Part shown: positions 54,307-62,744 of the stretch, piece after piece
Layout of the letters: every line of letters begins with the position of its first letter
Numbering within the stretch: position 1 is the stretch's first letter
Source of the DNA: Ruegeria haliotis
Lineage (GTDB): Bacteria; Pseudomonadota; Alphaproteobacteria; Rhodobacterales; Rhodobacteraceae
Direction of reading: 5' to 3'
Assembly: GCF_013377785.1 (NCBI RefSeq)
Contig: NZ_JABXWT010000001.1
Coordinates: 859,533 to 923,532, forward strand
DNA length: 64,000 nucleotides
Notes under the pieces: generated by a model
Databases searched by the model: none
Told to the model about the DNA's origin: nothing
Seen by the model: only the letters and a program-made list of their open reading frames with translations
Translations under genes and position numbers: made by a program

Positions 54307-56667
54307 ATGCCCAAAGACAGTGGCATCGGAGCCAGTTCCAAGCGCCGTGAAGACGTGCGCTTTCTGACCGGAGCAGGTAATTACACCGACGACATCAACG
54401 TACATGGTCAGGCCTATGTGCATTTCCTGCGGTCCGACATCGCGCACGGCCGGATCAAGAGCATCGACACCTCGGCGGCTGAAGGCATGCCGGGCGTGGT
54501 CAAGGTTTTCACCGGCAAGGATTTTGAAGGCGTGGGAGGGATACCCTGCGGCTGGGAAGTGACCGACAAGCACGGCGCGCCCATGCAAGAACCGGCGCAC
54601 CCCATTCTGGCGCAGGGTAAGGTTCGACATGTGGGTGATCCCATCGCGGCCGTTGTGGCCGACAGCCTGGAACAGGCCCGAGATGCGGCCGAGGCGATAG
54701 ATGTAGACATTGAAGAACTGCCCGCGGTGATGAACATGAAGGCTGCCGCGCAGGACGGGTCTACGCTGGTGCATGACGATTTGAAAAACAACATCTGCTA
54801 TGACTGGCAGCTGGGTGAGGCGGACGACGCCAAGGTCAACGAGGTCTTTGCCAATGCGGCACATGTGACCACGTTGGATCTGGTGAACAACCGTCTAGTC
54901 GCGAACCCGATGGAACCGCGCGTGGCCGTGGCTGAATATAGTCGGGGGACCGAAGACTATACGCTCTATACCACCTCACAGAACCCGCATGTAATCCGTC
55001 TGCTGATGTGTGCCTTTGTGTTGGGCTTGCCCGAGCATAAGGTCCGCGTCGTAGCCCCCGATGTGGGTGGTGGCTTTGGCACCAAGATCTTCCACTATGC
55101 CGAAGAGGCGTTCTGCACCTTCGCCGCCAAAGCTTGCAACCGACCCGTCAAATGGTCGGCCAGCCGCTCCGAGGCGTTCATGTCCGACGCTCATGGCCGC
55201 GACCATGTCAGCACGATCGAGCTGGCGTTGGATGCGGATAGCAATTTTGTCGGTTTGCGCACCAATACCTACGCCAATCTGGGTGCATATCTGTCAACTT
55301 TCTCCAGCTCGGTTCCGACCTGGCTGCACGGCACGCTGATGGCGGGCAACTACAAGACGCCGGTTATCCAGGTGAACGTCAAGGCGATGTTCACCAACAC
55401 GGTGCCGGTGGATGCCTATCGTGGCGCGGGTCGCCCCGAGGCAACCTATCAGCTTGAACGCGTCGTGGACAAAGCCGCGCGTGAACTGGGTGTCGATCCG
55501 ATTGTACTGAGACGGCAGAATTTCGTCACCGAGTTCCCTTACGATACGCCTGTGGCGCTGACCTATGACACCGGCGATTACAACGGAACGATGGATAAGC
55601 TTGAATCCGCGGCTGACCTAGCGGGATTTGCTGCGCGCCGTTCAGCCAGCGAAGCCAATGGCAAGCTGCGTGGTCTGGGCATCAACTGCTATATTGAGGC
55701 TTGTGGGATCGCGCCCTCGAACATCGTCGGCATGTTGGGGGCTCGTGCGGGTCTTTATGATGCGGCAACAGTTCGAGTGAACGCCACCGGCTCGATCAGT
55801 GTCATGGTCGGGGCGCACAGCCACGGGCAGGGGCATGAAACGGCCTTTCCACAAGTTGTGGCTGATATGATCGGCATCGACGAGTCGATGATTGAGATTG
55901 TGCATGGCGATACCTCGAAAATCCCGTTTGGCATGGGCACTTATGGCTCGCGCTCGCTTGCCGTCTGTGGCTCGGCTATGGTCAAGGCGACTGAAAAGGT
56001 GATCGACAAGGCCAAGAAGATCGCCGCGCATCTGCTTGAGGCCTCTGAGGCCGATATCGAGTTAAAGGACGGCCAGTTCAGCGTTGCGGGCACCGACAAA
56101 TCCGTGGCTTGGGGTGATGTAACCCTGACGGCCTATGTGCCTCACAACTATCCGTTGGAAGTTGAGCCGGGGCTGGAGGAGACCGCTTTCTATGATCCGG
56201 CGAACTTTACTTTCCCGGCGGGCGCCTATGCCTGTGAGGTCGAGGTTGACCCGGATACTGGTCAGGTCACCATCGAAAAGTTTACGGCGGCGGATGACTT
56301 TGGCAACATCGTCAACCCGATGATCGTAGACGGTCAGGTCCATGGCGGTATTGGTCAAGGCATCGGTCAGGCGTTGTTGGAGAACTGCGCCTATGACGAG
56401 AACGGCCAGCTGCTGAGCGCGTCCTTCATGGATTACGCAATGCCGCGCGCCGACGATGTGCCGTTCTATAGCGTTGATCATTCCAGCCAGACACCCTGTA
56501 CCCACAATCCTTTGGGTGTGAAGGGGTGTGGTGAAGCCGGGGCTATCGGCTCACCCCCGGCTGTTGTCAATGCAGTTTTGGATGCGCTGAATTCGGGTGG
56601 AAAGGCGATCGATCATATCGATATGCCGGTTAGCCCATCCCGTGTCTGGGCGGCGATGAATGGGTAA
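54307..56667 (+). CDS. coxL: Form II CO dehydrogenase-like molybdenum subunit
   Basis: The 786-residue catalytic subunit of the xanthine-oxidase family, from the ATG at 54307 after GGGAGGAG. The active-site loop reads AYRGAGR (residues 370-376), the signature of form II CoxL; form I has AYxCSFR with the copper-binding Cys. GGGFGTK, QNPHVIRL and the late GCGEAGAIGSPPAV (with the catalytic Glu) are present. Form II enzymes have been linked to CO oxidation only weakly, and other substrates are likely, so the gene name marks homology. The 46-bp repeat separates it from coxM. Confidence 0.92.
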   Translation: MPKDSGIGASSKRREDVRFLTGAGNYTDDINVHGQAYVHFLRSDIAHGRIKSIDTSAAEGMPGVVKVFTGKDFEGVGGIPCGWEVTDKHGAPMQEPAHPILAQGKVRHVGDPIAAVVADSLEQARDAAEAIDVDIEELPAVMNMKAAAQDGSTLVHDDLKNNICYDWQLGEADDAKVNEVFANAAHVTTLDLVNNRLVANPMEPRVAVAEYSRGTEDYTLYTTSQNPHVIRLLMCAFVLGLPEHKVRVVAPDVGGGFGTKIFHYAEEAFCTFAAKACNRPVKWSASRSEAFMSDAHGRDHVSTIELALDADSNFVGLRTNTYANLGAYLSTFSSSVPTWLHGTLMAGNYKTPVIQVNVKAMFTNTVPVDAYRGAGRPEATYQLERVVDKAARELGVDPIVLRRQNFVTEFPYDTPVALTYDTGDYNGTMDKLESAADLAGFAARRSASEANGKLRGLGINCYIEACGIAPSNIVGMLGARAGLYDAATVRVNATGSISVMVGAHSHGQGHETAFPQVVADMIGIDESMIEIVHGDTSKIPFGMGTYGSRSLAVCGSAMVKATEKVIDKAKKIAAHLLEASEADIELKDGQFSVAGTDKSVAWGDVTLTAYVPHNYPLEVEPGLEETAFYDPANFTFPAGAYACEVEVDPDTGQVTIEKFTAADDFGNIVNPMIVDGQVHGGIGQGIGQALLENCAYDENGQLLSASFMDYAMPRADDVPFYSVDHSSQTPCTHNPLGVKGCGEAGAIGSPPAVVNAVLDALNSGGKAIDHIDMPVSPSRVWAAMNG

Positions 56668-56678
56668 ATTGAAGTGGA

Positions 56679-56724
56679 TGGGGGTTCTGCCCCCAAACCC
56701 CCGGAGTATTTCCAAAAAGATGAA
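56679..56724 (-). repeat. 46-bp extragenic palindromic repeat, copy 2 (inverted)
   Basis: Read on the minus strand it begins TTCATCTTTTTGGAAATACT, continues CCGGGGGTTT and ends with the GGGGGCAGAACCCCC-type hairpin, matching copy 1 at 49571-49616 over its whole length. It lies between coxL and coxM, about 35 bases before the coxM start. Confidence 0.85.
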
Positions 56725-56759
56725 GGGCGGATTGCAGCCTTTCGGAAAGGAAGAGCGAA

Positions 56760-57551
56760 ATGTATAATTTCGAGTTCGAAAAACCCTCGACCATAGCGGA
56801 CGCTGTTGCCGCGCTTGGGGTTGAGGATGCGCAGGCGCTGGGAGGTGGGCAAACCCTGATCCCGACGTTGAAACAGCGACTGGCAGCACCGTCGAGCCTT
56901 GTCTCACTCAGCGGGATCGCTGAATTGCAAGGTGTCTGTATCGAAGATGACGGCTCGGTCGCCATTGGTGGAGCGACGACACACGCAACAGTGGCGCATG
57001 AAGCGGCCAGCAGCTATCCCGCATTGGCGGCATTGGCTGGTCAGATTGGGGACCCGGCGGTGCGCAATCGCGGTACAATTGGCGGTTCGATCGCCAATAA
57101 TGATCCGGCGGCCTGCTACCCGGCAGGTGCTTTGGGATCGGGCGCGACTATTGTCACCGACAAACGTCAGATCGGGGCGGATGATTTTTTTCAGGGTATG
57201 TTTACGACCGCCCTGGAGGAAGGTGAGATCATCACTTCGGTCCGTTTCCCGGTGCCACTGGCGGCCAGCTATCAGAAGTTCCTGCAGCCGGCCTCGCGCT
57301 TTGCGTTGGTCGGTGTGTATCTGGCGCGCTTCTCGGATGGTGTCCGCGTCGCCGTGACTGGTGCGAGCGAAGATGGAGTGTTTCGCTGGTCTGAGGCAGA
57401 GCAGGCGTTGACCAAAGAGTTCCGTCCGGATGCGTTGATGGATCTGCAGATCAATCCGATGAATATGATCGGTGATCTGCATGGCAGCAAAGCGTATCGC
57501 GCCCATCTGGTTGGCGTGATGACGAAACGCGCTGTTGAAGCTACGCTGTAA
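56760..57551 (+). CDS. coxM: CO dehydrogenase-type FAD subunit
   Basis: A 263-residue flavoprotein of the CoxM/XdhA FAD-binding family. FAD motifs are ALGGGQTLIPTLK near the start and the Gly-rich GTIGGSIANNDPA in the middle, and the C-terminal CO_deh_flav_C region follows (FALVGVYLARFSDGVRVAVTGA). It takes electrons from CoxS and gives them to quinone or another acceptor. It ends the cluster, followed by a strong terminator. Confidence 0.94.
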   Translation: MYNFEFEKPSTIADAVAALGVEDAQALGGGQTLIPTLKQRLAAPSSLVSLSGIAELQGVCIEDDGSVAIGGATTHATVAHEAASSYPALAALAGQIGDPAVRNRGTIGGSIANNDPAACYPAGALGSGATIVTDKRQIGADDFFQGMFTTALEEGEIITSVRFPVPLAASYQKFLQPASRFALVGVYLARFSDGVRVAVTGASEDGVFRWSEAEQALTKEFRPDALMDLQINPMNMIGDLHGSKAYRAHLVGVMTKRAVEATL

Positions 57552-57560
57552 TCACTAGTC

Positions 57561-57587
57561 AAAGCCCCGGCCAAGTGTCGGGGCTTT
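57561..57587. terminator. Terminator between coxM and the convergent rpiR-type gene
   Basis: Arms AAAGCCCCG (57561-57569) and CGGGGCTTT (57579-57587) with a 9-base loop, followed by T on the plus strand and by TTT/A sequence on the minus strand. It lies 9 bases after the coxM stop and can stop transcription from both sides. Confidence 0.85.
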
Positions 57588-58487
57588 TCATTTGCGGCGT
57601 AGTCTGGGCGATTTGGACGGTTGCCAATATGCCCCGGTGTCTTCACGCGCTTTCTGATACTCTTCGACGCGCCGGCGCGCATCCTCGGCACCTGCCGCGA
57701 AGAGATGACCCAGCAGGCACTCCAGAACGGCCATCGCGCCGGAGAAGCTGGAAAAGTGATGCATGGATCGTGTGCTGATCTGAAAGGTAACATCGGCCTG
57801 AATCCCCGGAGCAATAACATCGCTGTCGGAAATCAGAATGATCCGCGCGCCCTTGTCGCGGGCAAAGCGCATCGACCGGATCGTGTCTGAGGAATAAGGG
57901 CGGACGGTCATGGCGAGCAGGCAATCTCCTTCATCAGCATCTAACAGATCGTCAATTGCCGACCCCATATGTCGAGGAATCAAGTGCAATCCCGGATGGG
58001 CCATACGTCCCGCATAGTGAAAGTAATAGGCAAGGCCATAGCTGGCCCGGGTCGCGGTTACAAAGCAGCGTCGAGAGGCAAGGATGATCTCGGTCGCCTG
58101 CCGTAGTTTTTCTGGGTTCATGAGGCGCAAAGACCGCGTGACCACATTCAGTTCGTTCTGCGCATAGTCGGCCTGCGCTGCGCTGAATTCATCTCCGCCG
58201 CGCAGTCGCGTCAACCAATCTCGGCTGAGACGATCCTCTCCATCTGTAACCAACGCCTGCCGAAATGGGCGCCGGAACGCCTCAAACCCGTCAAATCCCA
58301 GACGCTGGGCCAACCGGACCAGAACGTTCGAGCTGATGCCGATACTCTCTGCCGTGACCCGAATGGGGTTGATGCCGAAATCGCCCGGATGGTCGATGAC
58401 GTATTTGGCGGCGGCCTGAAGTTGGGCGGGCATCCCGTCGATGTCGCGACGCAAACGGTCGATAATCTGGCTTGGTGTCTCAATCAT
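57588..58487 (-). CDS. MurR/RpiR-family transcriptional regulator
   Basis: A 299-residue regulator with an N-terminal HTH_6 domain (ITVTESIGISSNVLVRLAQRLGFDGFEAFRR in its variant form PIRVTAESIG) and a C-terminal sugar-isomerase (SIS) domain (ILASRRCFVTATRASYGLAYYFHYAG, LISDSDVIAPGIQ). It is divergent from the BKACE/aminotransferase pair across 88 bases that contain a perfect 14-bp palindrome, its probable operator. SIS-domain ligands are usually phosphosugars, but relatives next to amino-acid and amine genes are known. Confidence 0.9.
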   Translation of the reverse strand: MIETPSQIIDRLRRDIDGMPAQLQAAAKYVIDHPGDFGINPIRVTAESIGISSNVLVRLAQRLGFDGFEAFRRPFRQALVTDGEDRLSRDWLTRLRGGDEFSAAQADYAQNELNVVTRSLRLMNPEKLRQATEIILASRRCFVTATRASYGLAYYFHYAGRMAHPGLHLIPRHMGSAIDDLLDADEGDCLLAMTVRPYSSDTIRSMRFARDKGARIILISDSDVIAPGIQADVTFQISTRSMHHFSSFSGAMAVLECLLGHLFAAGAEDARRRVEEYQKAREDTGAYWQPSKSPRLRRK

Positions 58488-58496
58488 TACAAAAGA

Positions 58497-58510
58497 AAAA
58501 CATATGTTTT
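58497..58510. promoter_or_regulatory. Candidate RpiR operator AAAACATATGTTTT
   Basis: Perfect 14-bp palindrome 10 bases upstream of the regulator's start codon and 66 bases upstream of the BKACE gene. Position in the divergent gap suggests that the regulator represses or activates both sides from here. Confidence 0.6.
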
Positions 58511-58575
58511 GTATTTAGCAAGTTGAAAACGGCTCTGCACTGGATAGATCGGCATGGTTCGCAGGAGAATGCTCA

Positions 58576-59367
58576 ATGTCGGAACAGCAGCAGCAACGAA
58601 ATACCACAGGTCGGGTTGTGGAAAGGCCCTATATTCTGGTCGCACCAAATGGCGCCCGACGAGGGCATGCGGATCATCCGACGCTTCCCGTCACTTTGGA
58701 TGAAATCGTGCGCACCGTGCGGGATTGCTATAACGCTGGCGCGCAAGGTCTGCATTTGCATATCCGCGATGAACAAGGGCAGCACGCATTGGATTCCGGT
58801 CAGTATCTGGAGGCGATTGACGAAGTTCAATCAGCCGTGCCGCAGATGGATATTCAGATCACAACCGAGGCAGCCGGGGTTTTCGATGTTCAGGCACAGT
58901 TCGATTGCCTGCGGCAGGTCCGGCCAACATGGGCCTCAATTTCGGTGCGAGAGATCGCCCGCGCGCCCGAGATGGCGGGCCGCGTTTATGGGCTCTGTGC
59001 CGAGCAGGGGACGCGGGTGCAGCACATCCTTTATAACGCGGATGATGCGACGTTGTTGGAACACTGGCAAAGCAGCGGTACCGTTCGTAAAGGGCAGGTA
59101 GATCGGCTTTTGGTTCTGGGCCGCTATGCGACTGGTCAGGAATCGGTGCCTAAAGATCTGGATCAGTTCCCCGCGGACACTGCGCCCTGGATGGTATGTG
59201 CGTTCGGATCGCAGGAACACATGTGTCTGCAAGATGCAGCCCAACGCGGTGGTGATGTGCGGGTTGGGTTTGAAAACAGCCTGACCGGTCCGGACGGGCA
59301 ACCCTGGGCCGATAATGCGGCGTCTGTTGCGGCGCTGGTCTCTCTGTTTGAAAGGACAGTCAAATGA
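58576..59367 (+). CDS. BKACE-family beta-keto acid cleavage enzyme
   Basis: A 263-residue member of the BKACE (DUF849; 3-keto-5-aminohexanoate cleavage enzyme) family, which condenses a beta-keto acid with acetyl-CoA and cleaves it to acetoacetate and a new acyl-CoA. The zinc ligands are visible as H60 and H62 (LHLHIRD) and E233 (VGFEN). The substrate is not given by sequence. The downstream aminotransferase (4-base overlap) could supply a beta-keto acid from a beta-amino acid. Confidence 0.88.
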   Translation: MSEQQQQRNTTGRVVERPYILVAPNGARRGHADHPTLPVTLDEIVRTVRDCYNAGAQGLHLHIRDEQGQHALDSGQYLEAIDEVQSAVPQMDIQITTEAAGVFDVQAQFDCLRQVRPTWASISVREIARAPEMAGRVYGLCAEQGTRVQHILYNADDATLLEHWQSSGTVRKGQVDRLLVLGRYATGQESVPKDLDQFPADTAPWMVCAFGSQEHMCLQDAAQRGGDVRVGFENSLTGPDGQPWADNAASVAALVSLFERTVK

Positions 59368-60686
59368 ACCACGTTTTTGCACGCCATACAAAATCGGACC
59401 TGCCGGTAGCGGTCGGGGGCGATGGTTGCTATCTGATTGACGCGCAGGGCAAACGCTACTTGGATTGCGGTGACGCGGCGGTGTCCTGTCTGGGGCATTC
59501 CAACCCGGCGGTCATCAAGGCGGTGCAGGACCAGGTGGAACAGATCGCCTTTGCGCACACCGGGTTCATGACATCTGAACCGGCTGAGGCGCTGGCGGAT
59601 CTTCTGATCAAGCATGCACCGGGTGATCTGGACCGTGTGTATTTTGTTTCCGGCGGGTCAGAGGCGACCGAGGCTGCAATTAAGCTGGCCCGGCAATACT
59701 TCCTTGAAATCGACCAACCTGAGCGTCGGCATGTGATTGCCCGGCGACAGAGCTATCACGGGAATACTCTGGGCGCGCTGTCAGCGGGCGGCAATGCGTG
59801 GCGGCGGGCTCAGTTCGCGCCGATGCTGATCGAGATGACCCATATCGCGCCATGTTACGAATATGCTGAGAAGCCGGAAGGTGAGAGCAGTTTTGACTAT
59901 GGTCAGCGCGTCGCCAATGAATTGGAAACAGAAATTCTGCGGCTTGGCCCAAACACCGTCATGGCCTTTATGGCCGAGCCGGTTGTAGGGGCCACGCTGG
60001 GCGCGGTTGTGGCGGTTGATGGGTATTTCAAACGAATCCGGGAGATCTGCGATCAGTATGGTGTGCTGTTGATCCTGGACGAAGTCATGTGTGGGATGGG
60101 TCGGACTGGGCATTTATTTGCCTGTGATCATGATGGCGTGGCGCCGGATATTCTGTGCATTGCCAAGGGTCTGGGCGCTGGGTACCAGCCGATAGGTGCG
60201 ATGCTTTGCACGGGTCAGATCTATGGTGCGATCCGGGACGGGTCCGGTTTCTTTCAGCATGGGCACACCTATATCGGGCATCCAGTCGCCACAGCTGCCG
60301 CACTGGCGGTAGTGCGCGAACTGACAGATCGTGACCTGCCTGCACGGGCGGGCGTCATGGGCGAAAAGCTACAATCGGCGTTGCAGGCTGCATTCGGCCA
60401 ACACCCGAATATCGGTGACATACGGGGCAGGGGATTGTTCCGGGGGCTGGAACTGATTGCGGACAGAGACAACCAAACCCCATTTGATCCGTCACTGGGC
60501 GTCGCGGGCAAGATCAAGAAAGCGGCTGTCGCCGAAGGTTTGATCTGCTATCCGATGTCCGGTACCCGCGATGGAAAGAACGGTGATCACATCTTGCTGG
60601 CGCCACCTTTCATCATTGAGGACGAACAGATCGAGGAACTCGTGACCAAATTGGCGCGCGCGATCCAGGTTTCAATTCCGTCGTAG
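59364..60686 (+). CDS. Class III PLP-dependent aminotransferase
   Basis: A 440-residue omega-type aminotransferase. GGSEATEAAIKLARQY (97-112), ILDEV (D239) and the Schiff-base lysine K268 in IAKGLGAGYQP are present. Such enzymes transaminate amines, beta- or gamma-amino acids. It overlaps the BKACE gene by four bases (ATGA), so I infer a two-step route: transamination to a keto acid, then BKACE cleavage. A hairpin follows 12 bases after the stop. Confidence 0.92.
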   Translation: MNHVFARHTKSDLPVAVGGDGCYLIDAQGKRYLDCGDAAVSCLGHSNPAVIKAVQDQVEQIAFAHTGFMTSEPAEALADLLIKHAPGDLDRVYFVSGGSEATEAAIKLARQYFLEIDQPERRHVIARRQSYHGNTLGALSAGGNAWRRAQFAPMLIEMTHIAPCYEYAEKPEGESSFDYGQRVANELETEILRLGPNTVMAFMAEPVVGATLGAVVAVDGYFKRIREICDQYGVLLILDEVMCGMGRTGHLFACDHDGVAPDILCIAKGLGAGYQPIGAMLCTGQIYGAIRDGSGFFQHGHTYIGHPVATAAALAVVRELTDRDLPARAGVMGEKLQSALQAAFGQHPNIGDIRGRGLFRGLELIADRDNQTPFDPSLGVAGKIKKAAVAEGLICYPMSGTRDGKNGDHILLAPPFIIEDEQIEELVTKLARAIQVSIPS

Positions 60687-60698
60687 ACCGTTCCTTGT

Positions 60699-60727
60699 CA
60701 GAAGGCAGTGCCTGCCATTGCCTTCTG
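60699..60727 (+). terminator. Hairpin after the aminotransferase gene
   Basis: Arms CAGAAGGCAGTG and CATTGCCTTCTG (60699-60710 and 60716-60727) with one G-T pair and a 5-base loop. No T-tract follows. Probably ends or stabilises the BKACE-aminotransferase transcript. Confidence 0.5.
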
Positions 60728-60750
60728 ATACAATGCGTTGAATGCCGTGA

Positions 60751-60963
60751 TCGGATTGCGATAAGCACGCCCCATACGCAACGGAGGGCATACGCGTCGC
60801 TGCGGATTTCTATCGTGCCCAGAACGCTAACTCGCTCTACGTCCGCCACGACAGGTTGACCAAACCTTTCAGTGGGTCCGCCGCATGGAACCTCAATGAG
60901 TATATTCGTTGGCTGGAAATGCGGCTTGCTGAGCTTCGACCGCCGGAGATCAATCGGGCATAA
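60751..60963 (+). pseudogene. Open-frame remnant without start codon
   Basis: Between a TGA at 60748 and a TAA at 60961 the frame encodes 70 residues with normal amino-acid balance (…EGIRVAADFYRAQNA and YIRWLEMRLAEL, a helical end) but no plausible start codon or ribosome-binding site. I do not recognise it. It may be the 3' remnant of a deleted gene in the 340-base gap between the aminotransferase and the beta-lactamase-like gene. Nothing else is visible in that gap. Confidence 0.3.
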
Positions 60964-61026
60964 TATATACAGAACGGCGAATGGCAGGGAAGTCCGCTTC
61001 GAGCCCAAATTGACTTTGCGAACTAA

Positions 61027-61929
61027 ATGCCAGACACCACAACAATGTCTTCTCAAGTAGTACATTCCCACTGGATAACAGCATCCTGCGACGAAGGTAG
61101 TTCAGGTTCAGCTGATGCGCTTTTTCCGTATTGGAGCTTTACCAAAACCGTCATTGCCATCTGCGCACTGAAACTGAGTGAAGATGGTGCACTTGATTTG
61201 GATGCTAAGATAGAAGGCTCCAACTACACCCTTCGTCAACTTCTTGCCCACACTTCAGGTTTGCCAGACTATGGTCAGTTTCCAGCATACGGCGAAGCAG
61301 TCCGGGCCAACGAGGAACCTTGGTCACGTAACAAGATGCTTGAACTGGCGTTTTCAAATGGAATGTTGTTTGAACCAACGCAAGGTTGGTCTTATTCAAA
61401 CATTGGCTACATGTTTGTCCGCGAGTTAATTGAGTTCAGAACAGAACAAACACTTGGCGACGTCATCTCTGATATGATTTGCGAGCCTTTAGGCCTGAAA
61501 AGCGTTGAGCTGGCCAAATCTCACGAACAGTTTGGGAGACTGCATTGGGCGGCTGCCGCAAATTATGATCCGCGCTGGGTCTACCACGGCTGCCTCATGG
61601 GCACAGCGGCTGACGCAGCTCGATTGTTGCACGGTCTTTTTGCTGGAGAGTTGTTACACCCTGACACCCTGTCACAAATGTTAAAAACGAAGCTTCTTGG
61701 CGGACCTCTGCCCGGACGACCATGGACAACGTGTGGGTATGCTTTAGGGCTCATGTCCGGCACAATCGATGGAATAGGACGATCAGTCGGCCACTCCGGC
61801 GGCGGTCCTTTTTGCGTCAACGCTGTATATCATTTTCCAGATGCCAATGATCCAATCACCATCGCAAGTTTCACGGATGGAACAAATGAAGGTATCGCAG
61901 AGATTGCTACTACAAAACTAATTGTATGA
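61027..61929 (+). CDS. Serine hydrolase, class C beta-lactamase family
   Basis: A 300-residue penicillin-binding-protein/AmpC-fold hydrolase. The catalytic SxxK is S37-F-T-K40, the second motif is Y123-S-N125 and the third is HSG in GHSGGGPF. No signal peptide precedes the domain, so it is probably a cytoplasmic esterase or peptidase rather than an antibiotic-resistance enzyme. The start at 61027 could also be 61045. Codon use appears more AT-rich than in neighbours, and it lies beside an ORF remnant, so it may be a newcomer. Confidence 0.85.
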   Translation: MPDTTTMSSQVVHSHWITASCDEGSSGSADALFPYWSFTKTVIAICALKLSEDGALDLDAKIEGSNYTLRQLLAHTSGLPDYGQFPAYGEAVRANEEPWSRNKMLELAFSNGMLFEPTQGWSYSNIGYMFVRELIEFRTEQTLGDVISDMICEPLGLKSVELAKSHEQFGRLHWAAAANYDPRWVYHGCLMGTAADAARLLHGLFAGELLHPDTLSQMLKTKLLGGPLPGRPWTTCGYALGLMSGTIDGIGRSVGHSGGGPFCVNAVYHFPDANDPITIASFTDGTNEGIAEIATTKLIV

Positions 61930-61985
61930 ATGGCAGCAAAGCCCCACACAGCGAACCAACACGGTTCGCGAATATCGCCAACAAA

Positions 61986-62016
61986 AAACCCTGCCAGATC
62001 AGCTCTGACAGGGTTT
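61986..62016 (-). terminator. Rho-independent terminator of infC
   Basis: Arms AAACCCTGCCAGA (61986-61998) and TCTGACAGGGTTT (62004-62016) with one mismatch and a 5-base loop. On the minus strand a T-run follows, 22 bases beyond the infC stop codon. It may also stop transcripts from the convergent hydrolase gene. Confidence 0.88.
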
Positions 62017-62037
62017 CAGCTGTAATCTTCTGCTGAC

Positions 62038-62586
62038 CTATTTCTGAGGCAGCGGGCCGATCATCATAATCATCTGACGACCTTCCATCTTCGGCATGTT
62101 CTCGACCTTGCCGATTTCCTTGGTGTCCTCGGCCACACGTTCCAGAAGTTCGCGCCCAAGATTTTGGTGCGCCATTTCACGGCCACGGAAGCGCAGGGTG
62201 ACTTTGACCTTGTCGCCGTTTTCCAGAAACTTAAACACGTTGCGCATTTTCACATCATAATCATGTGTATCGGTGTTGGGTCGAAACTTGACCTCTTTCA
62301 CCTCAATGATTTTCTGCTTCTTGCGCGCTTCGGCTTCGCGCTTTTGCGTCTCGTATTTGAACTTTCCAAAGTCCATGATCTTGCAGACCGGGGGGGTCGC
62401 GTTGGGCGAAATCTCGACCAGATCAAGGCCGACATCAGCGGCAAGTTGCATGGCTTTGGCGGGATGAACCACCCCGACATTTTCACCTTCAGCGCCAATC
62501 AGGCGAATTTCGGGGGCACGGATTTTGTCATTGACGCGCGGTCCAGTGTCTCTCTGCGGCGGCGCGTTGTGAGGTCTGCGAGCTAT
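62038..62586 (-). CDS. infC: Translation initiation factor IF-3
   Basis: A 182-residue IF-3 with both domains: N-terminal segment [24 protein letters not shown] and C-terminal [42 protein letters not shown] (cited by region). It binds the 30S subunit and checks start codons. No ATG lies in a suitable position. The most sensible start is ATA at 62586 (ATA-GCT-CGC-AGA), with AAAGGA eight bases upstream; an alternative TTG at 62619 lacks a ribosome-binding site and adds 11 unrelated residues. Rare start codons are a known autoregulatory feature of infC (AUU in E. coli). Confidence 0.93.
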   Translation of the reverse strand: MARRPHNAPPQRDTGPRVNDKIRAPEIRLIGAEGENVGVVHPAKAMQLAADVGLDLVEISPNATPPVCKIMDFGKFKYETQKREAEARKKQKIIEVKEVKFRPNTDTHDYDVKMRNVFKFLENGDKVKVTLRFRGREMAHQNLGRELLERVAEDTKEIGKVENMPKMEGRQMIMMIGPLPQK

Positions 62587-62744
62587 GGGTTCATTCCTTT
62601 GATGATTGCAGAATTTCAAGCCCGGAATTTAAACCGGTGCGCAGTGTGATTCAAGCAGCATAAGTGCCGGGAAACACGAAAATCCCGTAATTCATGGCGG
62701 GAAGGGGCTGGCCGCGAAGGTAATCTTGCGGCCAGTGGTGGAAA

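Noticed and set aside
53803..54864. 353-aa open frame on the minus strand
   Set aside because: Antisense to coxS and the 5' part of coxL; a shadow of their codon structure.
54307..56667. True (form I) aerobic CO dehydrogenase
   Set aside because: The active-site loop is AYRGAGR, without the Cys of AYxCSFR, and the gene order is S-L-M; it is form II.
61027..61929. Beta-lactamase conferring antibiotic resistance
   Set aside because: The catalytic motifs show the fold only; there is no signal peptide, and most such proteins are esterases or peptidases.
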